A stretch of 64,000 nucleotides of DNA, from the NCBI GenBank assembly GCA_022264855.1, contig JABYQU010000007.1, positions 310,001 to 374,000 of the forward strand, in the 5' to 3' direction. Made by a program: the position numbers and the translations under genes. The DNA is from Lenzites betulinus. Taxonomy: Eukaryota > Basidiomycota > Agaricomycetes > Polyporales > Polyporaceae. This document shows, piece by piece, positions 10,101-20,192 of the stretch; within the stretch, counting starts at the first letter, position 1, and each line of letters begins with the position of its first letter. Under the pieces are notes generated by a model. That model ran no database searches, was not told the DNA's origin, and saw only the letters and a program-made list of their open reading frames with translations.

Positions 10101-12214
10101 ATGATCATCTTACTCAGGTTGATGTGGTTGAATATCGTTCGACCCGGAACGAAGCCAGCTTGGTCAGAGTGGATAATCGACGGGGCAAGGCTCGCCAGCT
10201 TTGTCGCAAGTGCCCTCGTCATAATCTTATAATCCGAGTTGAGAAGTGTGATCGGTCTATAGTTAACAATTTCACGCTTATCCTTCTTTAGTTTATAGAT
10301 CGGACAGATCACTCCGTCCGCGAACTTCAGTTCGTCGATGGCCCCATACGCAGCGATGTCATTAAAGACTTTGGCCAGTGCACTCGCAACATTTACTGTG
10401 GTTCTGCCCGCCTTCACGTCATTGTCGTGCCACTTCACGTAGGCTTTCCAGATCTCAGTCGGCAGTCCGTCTAGGCCAGGGGCCTTGCCACAGGCCGCCG
10501 TCCTAATGGCCTCCGCAACTTCTGCCATGGTAAGTTTCGTTGCCATAGCCGCCTTCTGTCTATCAGAGAGTCTCATTTCGCAGTCCCGCAGGGTATCCTG
10601 GATATACTCGTCATGGTCTTCGCCCGGTTCCAAGGGCTCGATGCGTTGGAGGTCATCATAGTGCTTCCGCGCGATTTCAGCCATGCGCTTCGAGTGAGTG
10701 GTGTACACCTTCCTCCCATCCCGCAGCTCAGCAAGTTCCGCAATTGTGGTCGAGGGGAGCGCAGTTGCATACTTCCCAATCCACTTCTTTGTGATTTTCT
10801 CGTCACTTTCCCAGTGTACTTCTTCTACTCGGCGCCTTTTGGCCGCGAACGCTTTCTCTTCCAGTCTCGTGATTCTGTCTTGGATGATCGCCGCATGCAT
10901 TCGATCTTCTGCTGATATCTCATTCTTATCAGGTGGGTTGAGGATCGCGCTCAGGTTGAGTCTCAGGCGGTCCAGCCTTCTTTTCATTGCCGGGATTTTT
11001 TCTTTGGCTCGGTTTCTCGTCGCTTCTATTAGGCTCTTTTTGAATGCAGCGTATGCACTCTGCGGATTTACGCTGTCGCTTCGTACTCTGATGGATTCCA
11101 GTTCAGCTACAAACGCTGCAGCAAGCTCCATTAACGTGACTTTCATTGGTCCATCCTCAATAATATGTAGAGGCATTGACCATCTTCCCTTCCCTCTGAA
11201 TGGTACAGCTCGGTTCGCTAATGACACCATTACCAGTTTGTGGTCCGTCGGAACACCCGACTCCGCGATTGTCCAGACCGAGGCGTCCTTTATGAGGGAC
11301 GCCGTTGCGTATATTCGGTCCAACCTTGATTGCGACCCTGTCGCGCCATGCATGTACGTATACGCCCTCACATTAGCATTCGTTTCACGCCATCCATCCC
11401 GCAGGCGCAGGCTTCGGCACAGGTCACCGAGGCTCTCTACCGTGCTGCATGGGTCACTTCTCGTGGGCAGTCTATCAATAGGATCATCCACGACGTTGAA
11501 GTCGCCTAGCATGGCGTCCGGTCGGCACGTCTGGTGCGCGTTCAGCTCCTTCCAAAAATTCGAGTTCTCCCCCGCGTCGTTTGGCGCATATACATTGAGT
11601 ATGCTGAGGCTGCGGCCATTAGTCCATGGGATCCTGAGGAGCGCAGCTCTCCCAGGGACGAGCTGCTCCACCGTGTAGTCATCACAGTTCACACGCCTTT
11701 TGTTAATAACAAAGCAAACACCACCCGCGCGCGTTCCGCCATCGCTCCACGGCTCACTACAGATGTTGAGGTACTGGCCGAAGAGGTTATGTAGGCTCGC
11801 CACCCGCTCCTGTGTCAGGTGCGTCTCCTGGAGTGCGAGGATGCATATCTTCTCATCCCGCATGAGCTGGTTGATTAGCATCCACTTACTCTGCACTTCT
11901 CCAGGTCCGCTCGTCGTGGCAAAGCCATTCATATTTAATGATGCTAGGGTGAGGCGCGCGCGTGTACCATTCCGAGACTGGTTTCCTCGATCCTCTCTCC
12001 CCGCCCCTGCTCCCTGCTGTCGATTGTTCTCCAGCAGGGCGCTGCCCCCATTCTCCGCGGGACGATCATTAGAGCGAATTTCGGCATGCGGGGCATCCAC
12101 TCCTCCTGCCCCACCGAGGCGCCTATTGCCAGTGTTTTGTAGATCAACCGTGGTGTGTAGAGAGGTGTTATTGTTAACTGCAGAGGTTGCGTTGTTCCTA
12201 TATGTTACAACCAT
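7130..12214 (-). CDS. LINE ORF2: endonuclease-reverse transcriptase-RNase H polyprotein
   Basis: An uninterrupted 1694-residue frame beginning with ATG at 12214. An apurinic-like endonuclease (LASLNMNGF near residue 90, then ILALQETHL) is followed by a reverse transcriptase: the palm motif LFADDTTIFL is near residue 822 and VALDQEKAYDRIDH and GVRQGDPMS lie before it. RNase H spans about 1265-1400 with all four acidic positions visible (VYLDGSC, QAAEVRAVE, VTDSRY, GNEAADALA). A C-terminal zinc-binding segment (CPWCGVREDLEHILLAC) is near residue 1520. Together these nick target DNA, copy the element RNA and remove it. No inactivating change is seen. The unusual Asn/Thr-rich N-terminus before the endonuclease has no known domain. 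Confidence 0.96.
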   Translation of the reverse strand: MVVTYRNNATSAVNNNTSLHTTVDLQNTGNRRLGGAGGVDAPHAEIRSNDRPAENGGSALLENNRQQGAGAGREDRGNQSRNGTRARLTLASLNMNGFATTSGPGEVQSKWMLINQLMRDEKICILALQETHLTQERVASLHNLFGQYLNICSEPWSDGGTRAGGVCFVINKRRVNCDDYTVEQLVPGRAALLRIPWTNGRSLSILNVYAPNDAGENSNFWKELNAHQTCRPDAMLGDFNVVDDPIDRLPTRSDPCSTVESLGDLCRSLRLRDGWRETNANVRAYTYMHGATGSQSRLDRIYATASLIKDASVWTIAESGVPTDHKLVMVSLANRAVPFRGKGRWSMPLHIIEDGPMKVTLMELAAAFVAELESIRVRSDSVNPQSAYAAFKKSLIEATRNRAKEKIPAMKRRLDRLRLNLSAILNPPDKNEISAEDRMHAAIIQDRITRLEEKAFAAKRRRVEEVHWESDEKITKKWIGKYATALPSTTIAELAELRDGRKVYTTHSKRMAEIARKHYDDLQRIEPLEPGEDHDEYIQDTLRDCEMRLSDRQKAAMATKLTMAEVAEAIRTAACGKAPGLDGLPTEIWKAYVKWHDNDVKAGRTTVNVASALAKVFNDIAAYGAIDELKFADGVICPIYKLKKDKREIVNYRPITLLNSDYKIMTRALATKLASLAPSIIHSDQAGFVPGRTIFNHINLSKMIIEYAEAEEVNGIIVALDQEKAYDRIDHHYIERVLRHANFPENFIRTVRNLYQMAASCVMINGVKSAPFQITRGVRQGDPMSCLLFVIAIEPLACALRNANIRGLSLPGDQERLITALFADDTTIFLSEEDEYGEVEAQTDKWCRASRARFNLEKTEIIPIGKPEYRKSVWETRRTNQVGGELPRNVRIAKDGEAVRSLGAWIGNDVDDAAQWTNTVATIERVLNKWEKGKPSLKGRRLIVGMEAGGRTQFLAKAQGMPKSVEIQLQKIVNSFVWGGDKHPRINQSTVLAATSLGGLGVLDIAARNDAIRLMMVKDYLNLSNTRPRWALAADALLAKAVTRSSPKTQPATRVNVFLQSWEVDARTCSNLPRSLRNMIAVARKYDVRCSVALPSRTLKMAMPVWHHLGAITSNLRTRNEVLECLATQHGVRTVADCGHVADRIEHWGNEHVDRPDCQCDTCDMDRRNRGCLAPNVCARTAERALRNLTPVWNPRSDGNNDGLTLTGARREANTAAWATNGRVAFDPSVTQEGPLANVFRVFAEKRRSLVPSTRPPRPFAVDNEEVEVYLDGSCVFDADGVPRAGCGVWFGPDDPRNEAARVWGCSQTNQAAEVRAVELALSKVPAFAPLHMVTDSRYVLDGLTRHARAWENCGWIGIANAALLQRVLAAMRARSAPTSLRWVRGHTGVPGNEAADALARKGALQPPSFGPQERPRDEFLLSGVALPTLTQSLAYRGIKARTSAPERPATAANMATILHDLRVECGGAWTSGDVWEGLSAKPIRKQVRDFLWKAIHGAHRVGKYWANIPAYEARELCPWCGVREDLEHILLACDAPGRKLVWTLSVAALRRKGIEVRHDKAGIVLAPHMYTVRAANGTPHHARTRVARIILSEATYLIWALRCERVIGWADEPDRRHTAREIANKWQWTLTRRLRMDQAMARRASPKRRPACIAMVERTWGGLVRNAEELPPDWMLCTGVLVGIPANEARLRD

Positions 12215-12675
12215 AGCATATAGTAGCTTCCATATACCGGGAAGCTCGGTCGACTATGCTCGAGTTCAGATTGCGGCGCAGCTGTCCACTTCTTCCCTGT
12301 CGCTTAAGCCTCTCGGCACGGCACGTCGAGGCCTAAATAGGCCGCCGTTCGTTTCCGCACACAGGTGGCTTTCCTGCCCTCCACGGAGTCAGTAGATGTG
12401 GGCCACCCGCGGACCACGCGATGTTTATAGCGTGCTGCACGCCATCATCGTTTCTATGGAGTCGCTCGTGTGGTCAGGTCAAGCGGTCACATGTATTCGC
12501 GTTATAGCGTCTAGGTACACAAACAATTGAGTCGCACATTTCAGCCACGTCCAGGTGATGTCAGGAGTCAAGGGGTCGTTACGCGCGTATGTACATTCAA
12601 GAAGTCTCCGGGCACGGTGTCATTTGCAGGGAGTGGTGATATCGCATACACTTTACCATTGTCGTGGTATGCGTG

Positions 12676-15079
12676 TTAGTTGCGCCCGCAGGAGCGGTTC
12701 GGGTTGCGCTGCGAGCGGGGCACGTTCGAGCTCGGGCCTGCATGCATTGCGCCACGCATCGTGTTCGCCTGTGGCCAGCGCGGAATAGGCTGCGCAATGT
12801 TGCCCCTCGTGTTGTAATCCGCCACCGGCATTGGTTCGGTTTCCGCCTTGTTGACGAGGTCCTGTAGCGTAGGGCCGCGCCATCCTAGGACGTTCGGGAG
12901 CGGGCATGTGTCGACGTCGTGGTCGGCCGCGTGGCACGCGAAGCAGCGCTGCGGCGGGCGCACTCGTACCGTGTCCGGGAGGAGTATGTGTTTGTATTCC
13001 TGTGCGCACAGGAGGTTCCTCCAGGTGTCCCAGGCGAGGGGGTCTCTGGTCGGGGGCTCGAGGTAGACGTGCGCGACGACGCGGTTGTTCTTCAATCTAG
13101 TCATCTCGGCCCGGAGCGATCGGGGCAGAGTCGTCGCGATTGTCATCGGATCGATGCCCGGGCAGCGAGGATCGATGCTAGCAGTCTTGGCCGTTAGCTT
13201 AAGGACGTCTTCTTTCGCAAGGACTTCGCAGATGGCGGCGACAACAGGCTCCTCTTTCTTCTGTGTGAGGCCTTCGAGGGTGAGGATGTATGTGGGCGGG
13301 GGGTGGCTTCCGGAGTAGACGATGTACGTGTTGTTGTGGTCATAGGACAGTACTCCGTGTTCGACGATGACGGCCGTGGCTTGCTGCGAATATCCGCACG
13401 CCATCCATGCGCTAGGGCCGTCCTCCTTAGGTACATCCGGGCGGCGCGGCTCAGGGGGTAGGAGAACAGCACCGCGTTCGCCCGTGAGCTGATAGAATCG
13501 TCCCTCTACGTACGACGTGATGTCAGTTGCCTCGTTTTCTGTGAACGCTAGTTTTCCGACGATGTCAAACAGGAAGCGGCGCGCGGGCGGGAACGTCTTC
13601 CACGCCGCGAGGCGGCTCGCAGATGCATGCCGGAGGGCGTCGAACGGCCCACGTCCTTCGGGGATGGGGAAACCCCCGTGCGGTCGCGGGGTGCATAGGA
13701 CTTGCCCAGCTTCGATGAGGAGGTTGACCGTTGTCCTGGTCTGCGCCACCTGTGTTCCCGCTAGGAGAGCGTCCTCCCGGGCGGTGTGGTGGCCTTGGTT
13801 CGCATTCGCGGGGAGGGACGCGCTACCATCGATCTCCATGCCCTCGCCACGGGTGTCGTACAGAAGGTGCGCCTGCTCGGGGCGTCCCGGGGTGGGCGTC
13901 TGGGGGAGGGCGGAGGGGCTAGGCCAGTGGGCGCCCGCGACGCTCTGCACTCGGTAGGGCGCGAGCTCGCGATGGTGGTTGGTCCTCGTTTGCGCTTCCT
14001 GCATGGTCTGGGAGGCGGGCCAGGCGTTCATCGGGGCCGTTGCGTTCTGGCGCCGGACTAAGGCGTCGTAGAGCTCAGCAGAGATAACGACATGGTTGTC
14101 GCGCACACCGCCTGGTTGGGCAGTACCAGCTGTGGAGAAGATGGAGTCGAGTCCAAATGCCGGGTTCGCGTGGGCGTCGTTTCGAAGTTGCGGGGGCGCC
14201 AATGACTGCGCGGGGGGTCCAGTCTGTCGTGCGTAGTGGGGGTGGGGGCCCGCCTGCGGTCCTTGCATGTGCTGTCCATGCGTCGCATAGTCCGCAACGT
14301 TCGCCACCGGGGTTACGTCTCCTACGGGGGTGTGCACCATGGGCGGGGCGCGCGCTAGGACGTTCGCGTTTGCGTATGCCATCTGGGCGTCCTGGAGAGG
14401 TTGCCCTAGCCAGGGCTGGCGCAATGGCGCATTCATTCCCAGTTCTGGGGGGGCAGGGGCCTGGTACGGCGGTGGGAAGTCGACCTAGGAGGCGCGCGCG
14501 CCACGGGCTTTAGTACAGCATTTTGCGCGTTGCTTCGTTACTTACACGGCCCCGCTCGTTTACGTCCTCGTTGAGAGTACCTTCTGAAAGGACACGCGCG
14601 CGCTTTCTGCCGGGGAGGACGACATCCTTCCCCTTCCTGGGCAGGGCAGGGAGGTGCTCGTTATCCAGGTCGCGTCTGACCGGCGTGGTGGGCTCCGGGT
14701 AGTCTCTGCGGACAACTTTCTCCGCCCAGTCGCTTCCGAAGACGAAGGACGCAATCGTCGTTCGCTCCCTTCTGTACCCGGGTCTCAGCATACGCTCTTC
14801 TCATTTTATACGGACTTACGCAGGCTGCGTGCTAGGGATAGGGACCTCGCCCACACGGCTTTCGCCATCCACTGGGTCCTCGCGCCTGGCTGGGGTCGGG
14901 TCGTCCTCAGTGGCAGCGCTTCCCGCCACCTCAGCCGCCATAGCGTCCTGGAGGGCCTTTTCGGCTTGCTCGCGTCGCACATCATGTACTGCATGCGATA
15001 TTTCGATTAGTCGGGAGGCCTTGCTGCTGATCGCAGGGGGCTTCGGGGTGGGCGGGGTGGGGGTTGGAGAGCTAGACAT
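12676..15079 (-). CDS. LINE ORF1: gag-like RNA-binding protein with CCHC knuckle, apparently spliced
   Basis: The main frame (14484 down to 12676) ends with a retroviral-type zinc knuckle, CFACHAADHDVDTC (CX2CX4HX4C), near its C-terminus and contains Pro/Gln-rich and folded segments; such proteins bind element RNA. Upstream, two more coding segments join it in phase through canonical introns: exon 1 from ATG 15079 (MSSSPTPTPPTPKPP, then a helical region), a 48 bp intron (GTAAGT...TACAG), exon 2 (14771-14546), and a 61 bp intron 14545-14485 with GTAAGT, a TACTAA branch site and CTAG end. The joined protein is about 760 residues. An alternative is that translation simply begins at ATG 14436, giving 586 residues. 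Introns in a LINE are unusual because the RNA intermediate would lose them. Confidence 0.75.
14485..14545 (-). other. putative intron in LINE ORF1
   Basis: 61 bp with donor GTAAGT, internal TACTAA branch point and acceptor CCTAG; removal is in phase (GRV to DFPPPYQ boundary) and eliminates an in-frame TAA. Confidence 0.6.
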
Positions 15080-16769
15080 GCTGTGCAGCTGTAGGCAGTG
15101 GGAGGGAGAGAGGCTCGGTGTCGAACTGAGGATGCAGGGCGCGGTGGGTGTGCTTTTATACATCACCTCCGTGGTTGCCTCGGGCCCCTCCTCGGGCCTC
15201 AGGAGTCCTCTTTGTTTCCTGGGTCATTCGCGGCTCTCCGGGCATTGCAAGGCAGGCGTTCGTGGTTTGGGTAGGGCTGCTCGCTGTCCAATTCAAGGCT
15301 GTCGTCGAGACCAGAGAGTGGGCATAGTCACATCACGGGGTCTGTTCGGGCAAGCAGACGTGACCTTGTGACAGCACGCGTCGTGTCCCGGTCATGCGCG
15401 TCCAGGCCACGCTTCGGACTTCCACCTCCACACGTACTCGCTTGTGGCTCGTGAGGTCCTCGGCTTCCATCGTCTGCTGCACTTCATGAGTTCACATTTA
15501 AGGCACCACGGTTTGCCCTCCGATCTCTCTAACTCGGCACTGTTTCGGGCATGCGGGAGAAGTCCTCACTCCCCGAAGAAGACAGGTGCTTGGTGTTTAT
15601 CAGCGATCTCTTATTCGGAGAGGGGTTAGGGTCGGTCCGAGGCTCGTGTAGCAGTACGTCACTCCTGCCAACTGTTCTATTCCGCATAGGCAGTGTTGCT
15701 AACTAGTTCGCATTCTTTGTACCAGATCCACATCTTGAAGTACGGTTACAGCGCCTGGACACGTCCCGTTACTCGTCAGGTGGTGCGTGTATTCGCGCAT
15801 CCCGTTCGGTTTCGCACTATCTTGCTACCATGCGTGCTCACAGCCTTCGCTCTTGGATCCGTGTACACGTCAGCTACACGTATTGTTCTTCGCGCGTCCC
15901 CAGTGTTCGCTTCCACATGCCCCGCGCTATGATTATCTGCAGACGTCCTCTCCGTGCGCTAGTCCAGCCATCTGTACGTGTGTGTCTCGCGCTCCCAGAT
16001 GTCCACAACGTTGCCTTATCTCACCCAATTCACGGCTCAGTCTCGCCGTTCCCCAGTACGCGCACGGCCCTCAGTACGTCCCATCACAGTTACCATGCGC
16101 TCACATGACCACGTCATCATTTCACGATTCTTGCACGCAGCTATCTTCGGCTCAGCTCAACTTTAGCAGGCGGGAGAAGGAGCCTTCCCGCGAAGCGCAT
16201 GTACTCGGTTTCCTACGTCGATCCCTTATCCGGAGCATGTTCAGGATCGGTCAGGCGTTCGCGTAATGGCGCGTCATTGGCATCATTAGCAGCTGCGTCC
16301 CAGGATTTCGCTACTCCAGGTCATTCTTTCTAACTTTTGCCTCTCCTCTAGGTATCGTCATGGTTGTCGCGCGGTTGTCAGGGCACGTACCCGTCGCACG
16401 AGCTAGCGTACTCTCCCAGGAGCGCGCACTAGGTCGCTCTTTCTCATGCGCTTACATTCATTGGCACCTTCTCGGGGCGCGTGCATGTATCCACGCGTGT
16501 CGTCCAGTCCACTTGGTGGTGCGCCATTCCACGCTATCTTCGCCACCACAGCCTACGCACATTGTCGTCGCTCACATCCAATCATCAGCCGCTTGTTATC
16601 TATTGTTCGCGCACATTCCACGCCATGCGCTCTTACAGACTCCGACTTGGTCATACGGTCTTCAGGTGCAGGCAGTCCACAGCAGGCGTCGAGTGCATAA
16701 ATTCTAGCCATTCGGGGTTACATTCGCCGCGCATTTGGGTCCTCCAGGCTCCCTCTCACATCGCCAACA

Positions 16770-16870
16770 CTTCGTCTCCGTCTCCCTCACCGTCACCGTC
16801 TCCATCACCGCCTCCTTCTCCATCACCATCGCCGTCTCCTTCCACCTTCTCGCCACTCTCTCTTCCCTTC
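16770..16870. repeat. CT/CA-rich simple repeat
   Basis: Degenerate repeats built on CCGTCT, CCATCA and CCTTCT run for about 100 bp inside the LINE leader. Confidence 0.7.
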
Positions 16871-16873
16871 CCC

Positions 16874-17407
16874 TCACTCGTCACCACCATTGTCGTCGTC
16901 GTCGTCATTGCTGTCGACTATCGCTGTCCACGGTAGGCTTGGGATTCTGCGGACTTCAGCAAGCGTGAAGATGCATAAGATGGCGTGCAGGATCCATTGC
17001 AAGATGGTGAGTTTCGTCGTGATGCCCGGGGCGTAGGGGGCGGCGAGGTACACGAACTCGGTCGTAGACCACGGTGTTTCGTTCTTCACCACGAACTCCA
17101 CAACCTCCTTGTCCATTGCGCGAAGGCTGACGACAGTTCCTTCTACTCCAGGGTCCTCCGACATGTACTGTTGGGGGTGTGCAAAGGGGGTGGGAACCTC
17201 ACGCAAGGTCCTACATCTCAGGTGCGTCCCCACCTGTACCGGCGTCGGCGGTGTGGTAACCATGTCATAGTACGCAACGCTTGTGTGAGTGCCGTTGGTG
17301 GGGTGGCTGACAGGGGCACGTCCCCGCTCACGCACATAGACGGTGATGGTCTGGGAGTTGGTAGGGGGGGCATGAGCTGCAGGAGGCGTTTTCTGGTGGT
17401 GGGGGTT
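16874..17407 (-). CDS. unknown open frame in the LINE leader
   Basis: A minus-strand frame is open from after a TAG near 17410 to a stop at 16874, about 175 residues. It has a Thr/Pro-rich start, a segment reading PWSTTEFVYLAAPYAPGI, one hydrophobic stretch (LTILQWILHAILCIFTL) and an acidic end (DDDDDN). The first in-frame ATG comes late (YYDM), so a true start would need an upstream exon or be absent. I recognise no family. It may be a third element protein or a chance frame. Confidence 0.25.
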   Translation of the reverse strand, partial: NPHHQKTPPAAHAPPTNSQTITVYVRERGRAPVSHPTNGTHTSVAYYDMVTTPPTPVQVGTHLRCRTLREVPTPFAHPQQYMSEDPGVEGTVVSLRAMDKEVVEFVVKNETPWSTTEFVYLAAPYAPGITTKLTILQWILHAILCIFTLAEVRRIPSLPWTAIVDSNDDDDDNGGDE

Positions 17408-18240
17408 GTGTGGGAGGTGCTAAAGAGTGGGGGTACACCCTCTCCACTTAAATACTCTGTGGAGGGCCCCTATTCGCTTTGTGAGGTTGGGGCATCAGTT
17501 ATATAGCTAGTTGGAACATAGCTAGCAGTGAATTTTAGTTCTTGGGGTACTGGGAAGCGATTTGTGGCGTGGCATGGTAATGGAAGTGTTTGTGGGGGTG
17601 GGAGTGGGAGGTGTGCTCCCAGTTGTGGCCAGCTTGAATTCCTGTCTCCCTAGGCTCAGGCAGCCCATGCGTTCATGGCATGTTCCATACAGTTCAGTCA
17701 GTGAGTTCGTCATCCCAGGTTTGCGATTGACAGTCATTGCTGTGGGCTTGTTCCAGGTCTGTTCATTCTGGGAGTGGCAGCCTGTGTGCCATCTCAGTCT
17801 GGGGCTGCTATGGTTGTTCACATGGCTGGGACGTTTATCTATCAGTCCAGCTAGCTAGGCATGCAGTGGGGGGGGGGGGAGAGGGCATCTGCTGGGGCGT
17901 GCGCTCCTGTCAGTCAGGGAGTCTTAATTTATTCTCCTGCATTTTGGTTTGTATCTTGCCGGTCGCCGTTTTAGTGTCAGAGGCTTGCGCATAAGACACA
18001 CGTACATATTATACACAGCAGGGCATAGGATGGGGGCATGGTGCGGTGTGGGCTGCGTCCCAGCGCTCCTGTACGGCGAGTTGACCTTCATGTGTATAGC
18101 CTAGGCTTCTCCGCGTCTCCTCCCATGCCTGCAGGCTCACCCCGCATGGCTCCTCTCGGTGGCCTGGGGGCTTTCCTTGCACGGGCCAAGCCGTCAAGGA
18201 TGTGTCGACAGTAGTGCACATGCAGGCCTCCGCCGGCGCG

Positions 18241-18323
18241 GGCATCTGCGTACTGCAGGCATCTGCTCTAGTCACAGGCATCTGCTTTGGTACAGGCATC
18301 CACACCGTTTAGTGGGCATCTGC
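18241..18323. repeat. iterated GGCATCTGC motif
   Basis: GGCATCTGC occurs at 18241, 18258, 18277 and 18315, with GGCATC at 18295, and once more near 17886. The spacing is 17-20 bp in part. It lies close to the LINE 5' end and could be a transcription-factor array. Confidence 0.5.
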
Positions 18324-18757
18324 GCACTTAAGCACGCAGGTATAACACCTACTGGGATCCTGCGTAGCTATCCTAGACATAGATTATTCAGTCTTGGTTA
18401 TCGGGGCATCCACTCACTCGCTCGATGTCCTCGACCACTACCCTTGCTCCATGGCTTCCAGATCATCATTATTCACGATGTCGGGCTTCTCTCAGCCTCC
18501 ACCGAGTCTTAGCACGTGTGTTCAGCTGGTATTTGTTATCAGACAGGCTTCCGCTCATGGAGGCGTCTTCTGCACTAGCGCATCGTCCGTGTCCTCTTGG
18601 TCTCCTTGTCGTCCACAGGTCAGCATTTCGTTCGAGGTGTCCCTTGCGTCTACTATTCGTCAGGTTATGGCACCAGCGAGGCCCCCACGGCGAGCAGGCT
18701 CATGCTCAGACCGTGGGAAAATGCGACCAGGTGGTGGTGCGTGGAAGAGGAGCCCCC

Positions 18758-18773
18758 GCCGCTTTGCGTTCTC
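18758..18773. repeat. right target-site duplication of the LINE
   Basis: Exact second copy of GCCGCTTTGCGTTCTC; gene A coding sequence resumes here (RFAFSNVGTVALETC). Confidence 0.95.
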
Positions 18774-19058
18774 CAACGTAGGAACTGTCGCCCTCGAGAC
18801 CTGCCTCGTCTCAATCGTACGTCTCTCCAGCCCTCTCTTCGCTCCGCTGTTGCAGCATACTAACCAATCCATCTTGTAGATTCGTTCGGCCTCTTCTTCG
18901 ATTAACACATGCTTCGGGTCACTGCAGAATCTTCTTTCGACAGAGGGTCTGTGCCTCGCCAACAGCGGTAGCTGGGAGGTTAGGTACGTCGTGTCGCCAT
19001 CATTACACTCATTTAGTGCTAGTAGTGCTAACTCGCTTTCAGCGTGTCGCACACTTAG
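18758..19058 (+). pseudogene. secreted Thr/Ser-repeat protein gene A, 3' part
   Basis: After the retrotransposon the frame continues RFAFSNVGTVALETCLVSI, then an intron with a TACTAAC branch site, an exon IRSASSSINTCFGSL...EGLCLANSGSWEV, a last intron, and VSHT with TAG at 19056-19058. Gene B has the same exon layout and ends WEVTVTHS. Splice signals are intact, so removal of the insertion and one duplication copy restores the ancestral exon order seen in gene B. Without a promoter this part is presumably silent. Confidence 0.85.
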
Positions 19059-20192
19059 GTTAACTGAGTTTTATTATCATCCAGGGACTGCTGTTGGATT
19101 GGGTGGAAGGTTCTCTAGCTATTATCGTGTACCATTGTGATACTACGGCGAGAGTTTGTTCTTCTGAAATTTCGGGCGCTCGTTTTACCTAGAGGCTAAG
19201 TAGAAAGGCTGAATTAGCGCCCGCGCGTGCACCCCTCGGAGTCGCATGCCAGCGGCTCTCTGTCACTTTCCATCATCATCGTGGTTTTCTCCCAAGCTTG
19301 TTCAACCTTGTACTTTCGGGGTTCGCGCAATCCTAGTCTGCGACGGCGACTCGTTGCACGACCCAGCAGCAACTCATGCACAGCTGTGTCGACTCTTACG
19401 ATCCTCGAGGGCCGAGGCCGTACACCGTACAGCGAGTTGTGCAAGGCACCTCGTTCCAAGCCTCCTTACTGGCTGATATAACTAGGTGCTGTCGGCATAT
19501 CCGCTAGAGGCTACACAGCGGATCGTAGCCGCATGACCAATGCACTAAGCATGTCTCATGATCTGAAGTACTGGGTGGACGTTACGCCGCTTCCCACAAA
19601 GTCCGGCATGCCATTCAAAATCTAGTTTATCCTTCAGCTACAGGGTGTCCGTGGAGCACAGGCTTTAGCGACCTAATGGGAAGTAATGTCCGTACTGTGA
19701 TTCTCGGACTTATGGGAAGCCATGGTCACTGAGCTTAACCGTGATCTCGTCCACGGCTGCGACTAATCCGTCTTGGCGGGGCTATTGATGAACTTTTACA
19801 GCATCATCTTCGACAAATTTTGGGTCTCCAAATTCTAGCCATAGGTTTCCTGTTGCCCACGGAGGACATATATGGAACTTTTCAGGTCATCTTTACTCGC
19901 AGGCAAGTCTAGATCCCTTCGTATTGCATTGCACCCCAAATAATAAGCTTGCAGAATCCCAGGACCCTGGTGTGCGCCAGCGTGGACTCCTTGGCGCATG
20001 GAGTAATCCTGTCATTCAAGCGCTCGCGCTCACTTCATTTCCAGGAGTCCCGTATGGAGAGAACGCACATCTTTTGTGCAGCGCCCTGGGGGCTTCATGG
20101 CACGACAATTTTCTCCTCCACGTATAAAGAAGTCGCCGGGGGAATAGGCAGAATCTGCTTCATCTCAACGTTTCACGGTTGCAGCACGAACC
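19059..20192. other. intergenic region with promoter of gene B
   Basis: 1.1 kb without a supportable gene. It contains the TATA box of gene B at 20123-20129 (TATAAAG), 70 bp before the ATG. Confidence 0.5.

Larger units (their letters stand above)
6966..18757 (-). mobile_element. non-LTR (LINE) retrotransposon, Tad1-like, about 11.8 kb
   Basis: The element is bounded by a 16 bp duplication, has a 24-T run at 6966-6989 (its poly-A tail on the minus strand) and carries, in order from its 5' end, a 3.6 kb leader, a gag-like ORF1, a 461 bp spacer, ORF2 with endonuclease, reverse transcriptase, RNase H and a zinc knuckle, and a 140 bp 3' end. This order and an RNase H after the RT fit the Tad1-type elements of fungi; the clade is inference. 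ORF2 has no stop or frameshift, and the flanking duplication is perfect, so it is probably young and may be active. It sits antisense inside gene A exon 3. The length is above the usual 6-8 kb because of the leader. Confidence 0.93.
15170..18757 (-). other. long 5' leader of the LINE
   Basis: 3.6 kb between the element's 5' end (GGGGGCTCC on the minus strand) and ORF1. It contains CT-rich hexamer-like repeats (16770-16870), a run of nine or more G at 17870, several copies of GGCATCTGC near 17886 and 18241-18323, and one modest open frame. It probably holds the internal promoter and 5' UTR. A nested or fused older insertion cannot be excluded; I saw no second duplication. Confidence 0.55.

Noticed and set aside
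17866..17882. G-run suggesting the end of another retroelement
   Set aside because: A homopolymer alone, with no flanking duplication or coding remnant; kept only as part of the LINE leader.
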